A DNA stretch of 64,000 bases from Macrostomum hystrix (Eukaryota; Platyhelminthes; Macrostomidae). The notes under the pieces are model-generated. The model saw nothing but the letters and a program-made list of their open reading frames with translations. It searched no databases and had not been told where the DNA came from. The position numbers and the translations under genes were made by a program. The stretch covers positions 1,543,501 to 1,607,500 of the forward strand of contig CATNEN010000012.1 in NCBI GenBank assembly GCA_950097015.1, read 5' to 3'. This document shows, one piece after another, positions 60,201 through 64,000 of the stretch; position 1 is the stretch's first letter; every line of letters begins with the position of its first letter.

Positions 60201-63200
60201 GACTCGGAAAGACAGGCACATGAACAGATCTAAAGAGACAGAATCGGATAGAAACGCATGTACAGATCCTTGCAGACGGGCTCAGTAAGACAGACTAGGG
60301 AACTAGTAAATTCAGATTAGGGAATACTGACAAGGCCCAATAACAGAAGGAAGGAAGTTTATTGAGAAGTCTCCAAAATCTCCTCAATCCAGGCTAGCTT
60401 CCTAGGCGCTCGCGGCTTCGCCGACGACAAGTTCATGCAGAAGTTCACCTCGGAGACTGTGATGTTCTATCAGTTCTGCCAGACTCGCGGTCCGCCGTTT
60501 CGCGTCACGGATATCTTCGACGACGAATACGCCGGCTTGGCCGAGCGGCTTGCAGCCGAAGCTGCCGACCCGGCCGTGAGGCGGGAGCGCATCGACCGGC
60601 TGGCCCTGCGGCTGTACGAGAACGAGAATTCGTCTGGAGCTGCCCGATTTCAGAAGATCATACCGCAGCCGGCCGAGGGCGCCGATCAGCGCCTTTATCA
60701 GCTGCCGTTTCCTCTGCTCAACGCCGAGCTGGTTGGCCAGGTCATCGCAGGTGCGCTTACAAAGCAGCCAGTCATGCAGAAGTGAGCGCGATTTTTTTAC
60801 ATGCTGATGCCCCCCTATCCCATCTCTCATTTTTTCTTTTTCGTCGTTCTTTACCATTCTCTTCTGATGCCATTCATAACTGAAATCCTCTTCACTCCTC
60901 CTCTCCCATCTTCGCCTCTTGTCTCTTCCCCCTCTCTCTTCCTCCTCTCTCTTCCCCCTCTCTCTTCCCCCTCTCTCTTCCCCCTCTCTCTTCCTCCTCT
61001 CTCTTCTCCCTCTCTCTCCCCCCTCTCTCTTCCCCCTCTCTCTTCCCCCTCTCTCTTCCTCCTCTCTCTTCCCCCTCTCTCTTCCCCCTCTCTCTTCCCC
61101 CTCTCTCTTCCCCCTCTTACAAATGCTTGTGTATTATTACATAGTTATTAAGAAAGGGTTACCTATTTTACCCAATTCAAACCAACAGGCTGGCCACTCG
61201 GGTGCAGCAGCAGTGTCGCATTGTGCGGTCCGGCCAGCGTCTCGAAGAGCTTCGACCGAAGCCTCGTTCAGCGCATCACCAGATGAATGACCGCCAGAAG
61301 CTAGACATCATGGAGGCCTGCGTGCGCAGCATCTTCGAGGGTCGCATCGCAGAGGCCAATAAGAGGGTGAAGGCCGTGAAGCGCGACCTAATCAGCCGGT
61401 GGTGTCGCCTGCGCATGGTGTCCCTGCTCAACGAGTTCGTCTGTCAGCGTGGCTACCGGACTCTGGATCAGCAACCCTTTGAGCTGGTTAGTGAGCATGC
61501 TCACCCTACACCTGCTCACCCTACACCTGCTCACCCTACACCTGCTCACCCTACACCTGCTCATCCTACCCTGCTCACCCTACACCTGCTCACCCTACAC
61601 CTGCTCACCCTACACCTGCTCATCCTACCCTGCTCACCCTACACCTGCTCACCCTACCCTGCTCACCCTACACCTGCTCACCCTACCCTGCTCACCTTAC
61701 CCTACTCACCCCGACCTTCCCTGACCTGCTCACCCTACCTAGCTCACCCTACTCTGCTCACCCTACCCTGCTCACCCTTCCCTGCTCACCTTACCCGACT
61801 CACCATGACCTGCCCTGACCTGCTCACCCTGCCCTACGTTACAATATTGCATTGAAGTGCTCTATCTAGAATCCCAACCCGTCCACCCGCCGCAGGTGTG
61901 CGAGCTGCTGGTGCACGCCTTAAAACTGGACACACAGCAGGACGAATGCGAGTGCGCCCTGCTCACCCTACCGCTGCTCATCACGCTACACTGTGTGCTG
62001 CCATCGGCTGAGGGCCCGGACTCCCAGCTAGAGCTGCTAGCCTGCATGACCGAGGAGGTGCAGTCCTGCCCTGCCTGGCTGTCTGACGCCTTCTGGCACT
62101 GGGCCTTCAATCGCTTCGTGCAGGACGACCTGCGCAAGCTTTACCTGGATGAATGGCGCAAACGCATGGGACTGGCCGAAGTGAGGGCTCTTGGCTATTA
62201 AAGTACTTCTCTATTCCCAGTTAATCTTATGTCTATTATGCGTATATCCTGCATTACATTACCTGATTTCCCATATTCGTTTTTTTGTATCCGAAAACTC
62301 ATTCTCCGTATATCCTACCGTTTTATTCCCCATATTCCATTCTCTTCCCTATCCTATTTTCATATTACCTATCCTACCTATTACCTATTACATATTACCT
62401 ATTCCCTATCCTACTGTTTGTTCTATTCCCTATCCTACTGTTCTATTCCCTATCCTACTGTTTGTTCTATTCCCTATCCTACTGTTCTATTCCCTATCCT
62501 ACTATTCTATTCCCTATCCTACTGTTCTATTCCCTATCCTACTATTCTATTCCCTATCCTACTGTTCTATTACCTATCCTACTATTCTATTCCCTATCCT
62601 ACTGTTTGTTCTATTCCCTATCCTACTGTTCTATTCCCTATCCTACTGTTTGTTCTACTCCCTATCCTACTGTTCTATTCCCTATCCTACTGTTTGTTCT
62701 ATTCCCTATCCTACTGTTCTATTCCCTATCCTACTGTTCTATTCCCTATCCTACTGTTCTATTCCCTATCCTACTGTTCTATTCCCTATCCTACTGTTCT
62801 ATTCCCTATCCTACTGTTCTATTCCCTATCCTACTGTTCTATTCCCTATCCTACTGTTCTATTCCCTATCCTACTGTTCTATTCCCTATCCTACTGTTCT
62901 ATTCCCTATTCTACTGTTCTATTCCCTATCCTACTGTTCTATTCCCTATCCTACTGTTCTATTCCCTATTCTACTGTCCAACTCCAAATCCGTCGAACCC
63001 GCAGGAGTCCGAAGAGGACAGCGGCGATCTGTCCGCCCTTGACGTAGCCGCCAAGGTGATGTCCCGCTATCAGGACCTCGGCGAAGAGGAGCGTCAGGCT
63101 CTGCAGCGCTGCGAAGAGGACTCGCTTGAGAACATCGCCAATGACTTCATCTTCCGTCTGGTGATGCTTCGGGTGCCCCTGGACAGGAGCCGGCGCCGGC

Positions 63201-64000
63201 TGGAGTCTCGGAGCGGAGGCGGCGGCGGCGGCTCCCGCCTATTGATGGACACGGGCTGTGACAACAACTCCAGCTCGCAGCACACGTCCGGCGCCGGCGA
63301 GGCCGACTCAATCGACAAGGAGTCCGGCATCTGCGTCGACTCCAACGAAGCCTTCGTCCTGGAGCTGGAGGCCTGGGTCAAGGAGAAATTCCTAGATAGG
63401 GTGTGCTCAGAGAATCGCCTGTCTGTTGAGAGGGCCGATAGATTGAAATCGAAATTGCACGATTTTATTAACTATGTGCACCTGGAGAATGTGGACAACA
63501 TCTGGGCTGAGTATCGCAAGATACCAAAATCGCAGAAGGCCAAGATTCTGCCGCCAGCCCTGCTTCCAGGCGAGCGCCATTTGGTTGCTAAGCCGTTGCG
63601 AGCCTATTTGTATCCGGATGGCAGGCGCGAGCCAATCCGCTTCGAGCTGGACTCCAGCGGCGCCGACTACGCCGAAACTGCCTCCGCCGCTGCCGCTGTC
63701 GCCGCCGCTACGGCTGGCCACGGCTCGACGCTGTCTGACGACGAGCTGACGCAGGACATCGCCTGGCTGCCTGCCGAGGGGATATTTATCCTCACCAACT
63801 ATCGGTTTGTTAATTTCTTTTTAGTTTATGTTGTCTCTTACAGTAGATTGTAGTCTGATGTCGGTGGCAGTCGAATGTCAGCGTCATTTGAATGTCGGTG
63901 ACAGTAGATTGTCTATGTCAGTAGAATGTCGGTGAAAGTAGACTTCTATGTCAGTAGAGTGGCAGTCGAATATCGGCCATGTTAGTCGAATATCTTTTTT
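33647..64000 (+). CDS. SBF1: SBF/MTMR5-MTMR13 family DENN-myotubularin pseudophosphatase, 5' half
   Basis: SBF proteins are catalytically dead myotubularins with an N-terminal DENN module that acts on Rab GTPases; they partner active myotubularins. Exons are 33647-33704, 34916-35478, 35969-36171, 36984-37227, 39467-39757, 60393-60781, 61189-61486, 61896-62180 and 63005-63804. The last donor (GTTTGT) leads out of the window, and 1,043 codons are present. Order seen: start MSRLADY, uDENN (RFPATNWDDFAF, ELFCQPCGWHL), cDENN (GSSVTLLFRQLGIHN), dDENN (DKQIRAVFIRMYSELLNGYR), the SBF2 region (LKLDTQQDECECALLTLPLL) and the GRAM start (LLPGERHLV, EGIFILTNYR). The phosphatase-like, PH and C-terminal parts lie beyond. 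SBF1 versus SBF2 cannot be separated, so the symbol is nominal. Intron 2 is GC-AG; intron 5 is 20.6 kb and hosts a Helitron. Confidence 0.94.
33705..34915. other. SBF intron 1, AT-rich, nothing recognised
   Basis: 1.2 kb of unique AT-rich sequence without arrays; only short imperfect repeats of ATTCCA type near 34,790-34,860. Confidence 0.6.
34916..35478 (+). CDS. SBF1: SBF exon 2 (uDENN and start of cDENN)
   Basis: Enters in phase 1 after CCTAG. It has GGQLIQRFPATNWDDF, ELFCQPCGWHLTSRP, PPTFFVHTFTSES, and later YAPKSLVLLSRHDCPDVLRD with LERIVGNLLGGVIV. It ends at CAG/GCAAGG, a GC donor. Confidence 0.94.
35479..35968 (+). other. GC-AG intron (SBF intron 2)
   Basis: The coding junction is CAG/GCAAGG with acceptor TCTCGCAG at 35,961-35,968. 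Reading across it gives the continuous family sequence from the AHDHQ end to IVRPPLCPD. No GT donor nearby gives a compatible phase. The intron has no tandem array. Confidence 0.8.
35969..36171 (+). CDS. SBF1: SBF exon 3 (cDENN)
   Basis: Reads IVRPPLCPDVPVSGSSVTLL, then LGIHNCILLVTALLTGCRVA and SYARLTSACRALKALLYPF. It ends in phase 2 at GTGAGT. Confidence 0.95.
36290..36950. repeat. 32-bp minisatellite, about 20 copies (SBF intron 3)
   Basis: The unit is CATTCTCCCCAACCCAGCCT plus GATCTGCTTCAT, 32 bp. It ends 35 bp before the acceptor of exon 4. Confidence 0.95.
36984..37227 (+). CDS. SBF1: SBF exon 4 (end of cDENN)
   Basis: Completes Tyr, then EHTLVPILPKPLLEYVNAMV, PFLYGIHGSLKSHVDAMEAV and FDLICADLDLGCV. 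It leaves in phase 0 at ACT/GTGAGT. The segment after LGCV is poorly conserved relative to vertebrate SBF. Confidence 0.93.
37310..38125. repeat. 31-bp minisatellite with donor-like GTGAGA in each unit, about 26 copies (SBF intron 4)
   Basis: The unit is TTCCTATGGGTGAGATTTGT plus GAGGCCATCAC, about 31 bp. It begins about 85 bp after the exon 4 donor, and its GCCATCAC/GTGAGATTTGTG pieces resemble the exon 4 end and donor (ACATCACCACT/GTGAGTTTGTG). Confidence 0.93.
38755..39275. repeat. 32-bp minisatellite, about 16 copies (SBF intron 4)
   Basis: The unit is TTGTACACCTTGGGGAACAT plus CGAGCTGGGATC, 32 bp (checked at 38,777 and 38,809). All forward frames are largely open and none is a gene. Decayed copies continue to about 39,410. 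Confidence 0.95.
39467..39757 (+). CDS. SBF1: SBF exon 5 (dDENN)
   Basis: The acceptor TATCAG gives VLNPSVLTADYAFPPS, aligning with VLDPELELADHAFPPP of human SBF1. An Ala/Gly-rich insert follows, then IDKQIRAVFIRMYSELLNGY. It ends SFHK in phase 0 at GTTTGC. Confidence 0.93.
39815..39844 (-). mobile_element. Solo Helitron-type 3' end (hairpin plus CTAGT)
   Basis: On the minus strand a perfect 7-bp GC stem with a 3-nt loop (39,828-39,844) is followed after 8 nt by CTAGT (39,815-39,819). A hairpin shortly before CTRRT is the classical Helitron 3' terminus. No body could be delimited. Confidence 0.55.
40135..40655. repeat. About 25-bp minisatellite with variable C-run, about 21 copies
   Basis: The unit CAGCAGCAGAGCAGTAATTC is followed by 4-11 cytosines. 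The variable C-run shifts frames, giving three overlapping spurious minus-strand frames. Confidence 0.93.
40680..42080. repeat. 21-bp minisatellite, about 65 copies
   Basis: The unit is ACACATTTAGAATACTGGTAA (21 bp) with AAACTG and CACTTTT variants. Because 21 is divisible by three, long minus-strand Leu/Asn/Val/Phe frames result. Confidence 0.95.
42202..42235. repeat. CA dinucleotide microsatellite
   Basis: About 16 uninterrupted CA units directly before a copy of the dispersed intron 5 repeat. Confidence 0.95.
42275..42625 (+). repeat. Dispersed repeat family, copy 1 (full)
   Basis: Starts near GTCTCGCCAGTGGGGTTGAC, continues CTGATGCAATCATT and TTTTTCGAATATTTAAT, then GAAAATCGGTTGAGCCGTTC, and ends in ATTTTTAGTATA plus an A-rich tail. 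Related copies lie at 45,590, 54,615, 54,950 and 55,790. The Pol-III or RTE-like tail with simple-repeat end suggests a short retroelement, class unresolved. Confidence 0.7.
42663..42745 (-). mobile_element. Helitron-type 3' end, copy with diverged CTRRT
   Basis: The minus-strand hairpin at 42,676-42,692 is followed after the same 8-nt spacer (AAAACTTG) by CTTAT. About 70 bp upstream on the minus strand matches the copy at 45,774-45,850. Confidence 0.5.
42755..43580. repeat. 18-bp minisatellite, about 45 copies
   Basis: The unit is CAATGATCCCCCAGTTGA (18 bp), with GATGATCACG and TTATCCCC variants. It starts where the shared Helitron tail ends in ACAATGAT, so the array may have been seeded there. 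Confidence 0.93.
43585..45185. repeat. 23-bp minisatellite, about 70 copies
   Basis: The unit is GTTTAGCCATGATTCAGACT plus CTG (23 bp), with GTGTAGCC and AGCTATGA variants. A diverged array of the same unit recurs at 54,690-54,915, on the other side of the Helitron gene. Confidence 0.96.
45270..45370 (-). repeat. Possible tRNA-derived SINE head
   Basis: On the minus strand GGTTCGATTC (45,291-45,300) matches a Pol III B box. TAGCCGATGTGTAGG about 35 nt upstream is an acceptable A box. No cloverleaf tRNA can be folded by eye, so a SINE remnant is likelier than a tRNA gene. Confidence 0.3.
45590..45757 (+). repeat. Dispersed repeat family, copy 2 (3' part)
   Basis: TTTTTCGAATATTTAATCCC through GAAAATCGGTTGAGCCGTTC to ATTTTTAGTATA is nearly identical to copy 1 at 42,450-42,615; the 5' part differs. 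Confidence 0.75.
45761..45850 (-). mobile_element. Helitron-type 3' end (hairpin plus CTAGT)
   Basis: The minus-strand hairpin at 45,774-45,790 is followed after 8 nt by CTAGT at 45,761-45,765. The spacing is the same as at 39,815-39,844. The upstream 60 bp matches the copy at 42,676-42,745. Confidence 0.6.
46541..46687. repeat. 45-bp direct repeat pair in Helitron 3' region
   Basis: A 45-bp sequence beginning TTGGAAGCATGTGGGCCAAT occurs identically at 46,541-46,585 and 46,643-46,687, 102 bp apart. Confidence 0.9.
46920..49441 (-). CDS. Helitron exons 8-10: Pif1-like helicase domain
   Basis: Exon 8 (49441-48422) has the linker (VHNRFPAVIRLCVHERN, EVPSFFIWHQSAREW), the frameshift at 48,880-48,885, and Walker A DAPAGTGKT. 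Exon 9 (48322-47926) has LIVWDEVSM (Walker B) and CSGDFRQLLPVV. Exon 10 (47684-46920) has KVGMPVVLLRNI, LTVHKAQGQSLE and HGQLYTALSRA. The 99-nt intron 48,323-48,421 splits the TAHSAF motif. Confidence 0.9.
46920..54032 (-). CDS. Helitron Rep-helicase protein with OTU domain, ten exons, one frameshift
   Basis: Minus-strand exons are 54032-53458, 53235-52726, 52587-52522, 52364-51780, 51531-50747, 50517-50175, 49940-49622, 49441-48422, 48322-47926 and 47684-46920. Each junction is GT-AG and its phase agrees with its neighbour. Reading length is about 1,787 codons if the frameshift is discounted. Domain order is a basic repeat N-terminus, OTU protease, Cys-rich Helitron linker, HUH Rep and Pif1-like helicase ending YPEVLSED. 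The frame breaks once, in exon 8, at a 6-nt T run on the plus strand (48,880-48,885). There is no endonuclease domain after the helicase, so this is not the EN-bearing Helentron type. No other stop was found. Confidence 0.88.
48880..48885 (-). other. Single-base frameshift in 6-nt homopolymer of Helitron gene
   Basis: Two overlapping frames (to 48,809 and from 48,924) each match part of the Helitron Rep-helicase linker, and they meet at this run of six T (A on the coding strand). The downstream splice phase at 48,422 requires one base fewer. It is either a real inactivating insertion or a homopolymer sequencing error. Confidence 0.8.
49622..51531 (-). CDS. Helitron exons 5-7: Rep (HUH nuclease) domain
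   Basis: Exon 5 (51531-50747) has FLPYGQDGWHPELR, QYLVDACCKIEGERLTYLR, GPRYMMERLQDAMAYV and PDLFITATCNPKW. Exon 6 (50517-50175) has the metal-binding HUH motif in GLPHVHILLWL (codons at 50,501-50,509). Exon 7 (49940-49622) has KYIIKYLLK, the two-tyrosine YxxKYxxK nicking motif. All catalytic residues expected of a Helitron Rep are visible. Confidence 0.92.
51780..52364 (-). CDS. Helitron exon 4: Cys-rich linker
   Basis: EPCRHCNALHWEREPAGICC plus AAGKV is the conserved Cys cluster found before the Rep domain in animal and plant Helitrons. LFVGRHRLSSDFLANIRSYN and the NRRPTEEHIR end follow. Probably zinc-binding. Confidence 0.88.
52726..53235 (-). CDS. Helitron exon 2: OTU-type cysteine protease domain
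   Basis: RVPGDGNCYFHAVSDQL carries the OTU catalytic Asp-Gly-Asn-Cys, and the late NRQGEHYESL carries the matching His. The order and about 150-residue spacing fit the OTU deubiquitinase fold. OTU domains are known from several Helitron lineages. It is fused in frame to the downstream linker through the 66-nt exon 52522-52587. Confidence 0.85.
53458..54032 (-). CDS. Helitron exon 1: basic N-terminus with 23-residue repeats
   Basis: The ATG at 54,030-54,032 sits one base after an AG acceptor-like motif. The 191 codons are Arg/Lys/Glu-rich. A 69-bp unit (REARLLADQERSSRRR plus SLETDPE) repeats four to five times between about 53,560 and 53,890. Similar Arg-rich repeats precede many animal Helitron proteins; their function is unknown (possibly nucleic-acid binding). 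Ends in phase 2 at GTAAAG. Confidence 0.8.
54033..54689. other. Presumed Helitron 5' region and dispersed-repeat copy 4
   Basis: 54,033-54,614 is unassigned and should contain the Helitron promoter and 5' TC end. 54,615-54,670 repeats GTTTTTCGAATATTTAAT and TGTTAGCATTGAAGCAGA, shared with 55,960-56,010. Confidence 0.5.
54690..54915. repeat. Second, diverged array of the 23-bp unit, about 9 copies
   Basis: Units such as GTTTAGCCATGATTCAAACT plus CTG match the large array at 43,585-45,185 but with GGGTTAGCC and other variants, on the opposite flank of the Helitron gene. Confidence 0.9.
54950..55290 (+). repeat. Dispersed repeat family, copy 3
   Basis: ATCTCGCCAGTGGGGTTGAC, CTGATGCAATCATTCAAATT, GGCAATGGAATTAAGCTTAA and AAAATCGGTCGAGCCGTTCG occur in the same order as copy 1. 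It ends in a CATACAAACAAAGATACATA simple tail. Confidence 0.75.
55790..56150 (+). repeat. Dispersed repeat family, copy 5 (diverged)
   Basis: GTTTTTCGAATATTTAATAT at about 55,960 and TGTTAGCATTGAAGCAGAC match copy 4. It ends in a CAGA tetranucleotide run and ATTTAGTATAG. Confidence 0.6.
56625..57175. repeat. 32-bp minisatellite, about 17 copies (SBF intron 5)
   Basis: The unit is GGTCATTCTATTTCTAGGTT plus AGTCATTAGTTG (32 bp), with TTGGTCATTAC variants. Confidence 0.93.
57176..57789. other. SBF intron 5, nothing recognised
   Basis: Unique AT-rich sequence between two arrays, with no gene or repeat signal. Confidence 0.5.
57790..58455. repeat. Pyrimidine-rich minisatellite (SBF intron 5)
   Basis: CTTTCTCTCCCCTGC- and CTTTCTCTCCCCTAC-type 15-bp units with longer ordered blocks that recur three times (about 57,955-58,255). 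A long polypyrimidine strand may form triplex DNA. Confidence 0.92.
58456..59125. other. SBF intron 5, nothing recognised
   Basis: A GC-richer stretch (58,500-58,860) has short open frames but no recognised motif or compatible splice phase. Confidence 0.4.
59126..60290. repeat. 40/41-bp minisatellite, about 29 copies (SBF intron 5)
   Basis: GACAGATCCGTGCAGACAGA plus CTCGGAAAGAGAGACAGGTG (40 bp) alternates with a unit carrying CAGTCACATGGAACAGATCT. This makes an 80-bp higher-order pair repeated several times. It ends about 100 bp before exon 6. Confidence 0.95.
60393..60781 (+). CDS. SBF1: SBF exon 6 (dDENN continued)
   Basis: Starts ASFLGARGFADDKFMQKF, continues RGPPFRVTDIFDDEYAG and LALRLYENENSSG, and ends CAGAA in phase 2 at GTGAGC. 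It resumes exactly where exon 5 stopped, 20.6 kb away. Confidence 0.94.
60895..61120. repeat. 13-bp pyrimidine minisatellite (SBF intron 6)
   Basis: The unit is CCCTCTCTCTTCC (13 bp), about 17 copies, giving a long polypyrimidine tract 70 bp before the acceptor of exon 7. Confidence 0.93.
61189..61486 (+). CDS. SBF1: SBF exon 7 (start of SBF2 region)
   Basis: Reads LATRVQQQCRIVRSGQRLEE, then LDIMEACVRSIFEGRIAEAN and FVCQRGYRTLDQQPFEL. Phase out 0 at GTTAGT. It corresponds to the LEVVRNCISYVFEG region of human SBF1. Confidence 0.92.
61500..61830. repeat. 14/15-bp minisatellite (SBF intron 7)
   Basis: Units CTCACCCTACACCTG (15 bp) and CTCACCCTACCCTG (14 bp), starting 13 bp after the exon 7 donor. 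The sense frame stays open from exon 7 into the array. Confidence 0.93.
61896..62180 (+). CDS. SBF1: SBF exon 8 (SBF2 region)
   Basis: 95 codons, phase 0. Reads VCELLVHALKLDTQQDECEC, ALLTLPLLITLHCVLP, and the WLSDAFWHWAFNRFVQDDLR block. Confidence 0.92.
62395..62985. repeat. 20-bp minisatellite, about 29 copies (SBF intron 8)
   Basis: The unit is CTATTCCCTATCCTACTGTT (20 bp) with occasional TTTGTT insertions, ending 20 bp before the exon 9 acceptor. All three sense frames are open, and one runs into exon 9. Confidence 0.95.
63005..63804 (+). CDS. SBF1: SBF exon 9 (SBF2 end to GRAM start)
   Basis: Acceptor CCCGCAG. Reads ESEEDSGDLSALDVAAKVMS, a DSIDKESGICVDS acidic stretch, AWVKEKFLDRVCSENRLSVE, KAKILPPALLPGERHLV, and EGIFILTNYR. 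It ends in phase 2 at GTTTGT and continues beyond the window. Confidence 0.93.
63850..64000. repeat. Degenerate tandem repeat at window end (SBF intron 9)
   Basis: GTCGGTGACAGTAGATTGTC-like units of about 20-25 bp begin soon after the exon 9 donor and run off the window. Confidence 0.75.

Larger units (their letters stand above)
39758..60392. other. SBF intron 5, 20.6 kb, transposon and array nest
   Basis: The donor CAAG/GTTTGC and acceptor TCAATCCAG join dDENN coding in phase 0. The intron holds Helitron 3' ends, tandem arrays of 18, 21, 23, 25, 32 and 40 bp, a dispersed repeat family, and an almost intact antisense Helitron gene. Confidence 0.9.

Noticed and set aside
59046-60288. Arg/Gln-rich plus and Ser/Cys-rich minus frames up to 255 codons
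   Set aside because: Translations of the 40/41-bp array.
1376-62985. CRISPR arrays
   Set aside because: The tandem arrays have no unique spacers between repeats, and the DNA is clearly animal.
62285-63853. A 522-codon plus-strand frame
   Set aside because: The first 240 codons are the 20-bp intronic array; only 63,005-63,804 is SBF coding.

Overview
The window is eukaryotic, metazoan chromosomal DNA. It holds three multi-exon, single-copy-type animal genes with GT-AG introns, and many introns are filled with minisatellites. NELF-A is present (NELF is known to be absent from yeast and Caenorhabditis), coding exons are GC-rich inside AT-rich introns and flanks, and poly-Q runs are CAG-coded. 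The species cannot be named from the sequence. A repeat-rich invertebrate (lophotrochozoan or flatworm type) fits best, and that is a guess.

Layout. (1) 1-22,145, + strand: the 3' two-thirds of a plasma-membrane Ca2+-ATPase gene (PMCA/ATP2B), from the actuator domain to the C-terminal tail. I placed 11 constitutive exons with matching phases. There is a candidate 12-nt microexon at the known 'splice site A', and there are three alternative terminal exons at 'splice site C'. (2) 22,146-28,721: AT-rich 3' region between convergent genes, containing a 2.6-kb 18-bp satellite. (3) 28,722-32,663, - strand: a complete NELF-A gene (5 exons, about 662 codons). (4) 32,664-33,646: a divergent promoter region of about 1 kb. 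(5) 33,647 to the window end, + strand: the 5' half of a myotubularin-related pseudophosphatase/DENN gene (SBF1/SBF2, i.e. MTMR5/13). Nine exons carry the uDENN, cDENN, dDENN and SBF2 regions and the start of the GRAM/PH-like domain.

SBF intron 5 is 20.6 kb long (39,758-60,392). It is packed with tandem arrays, several copies of a dispersed repeat, several Helitron-type 3' hairpins, and an almost intact autonomous Helitron on the - strand (coding 46,920-54,032). The Helitron gene can be resolved into ten exons whose phases all agree. They encode a basic 23-residue-repeat N-terminus, an OTU-type cysteine protease domain, a Helitron Cys-rich linker, an HUH Rep with a two-tyrosine motif, and a Pif1-like helicase. 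One single-base frameshift lies in a 6-nt homopolymer.

The strongest general signal is that most introns of 400 bp or more in the three host genes carry private, high-copy minisatellites with different units (12-75 bp, several converging on 31-34 bp). In NELF-A the array demonstrably duplicates the exon 3/intron 3 junction, so seven identical splice donors stand 32 bp apart. The host genes do not form an operon. They act separately in Ca2+ extrusion, promoter-proximal pausing of RNA polymerase II, and phosphoinositide/Rab regulation.
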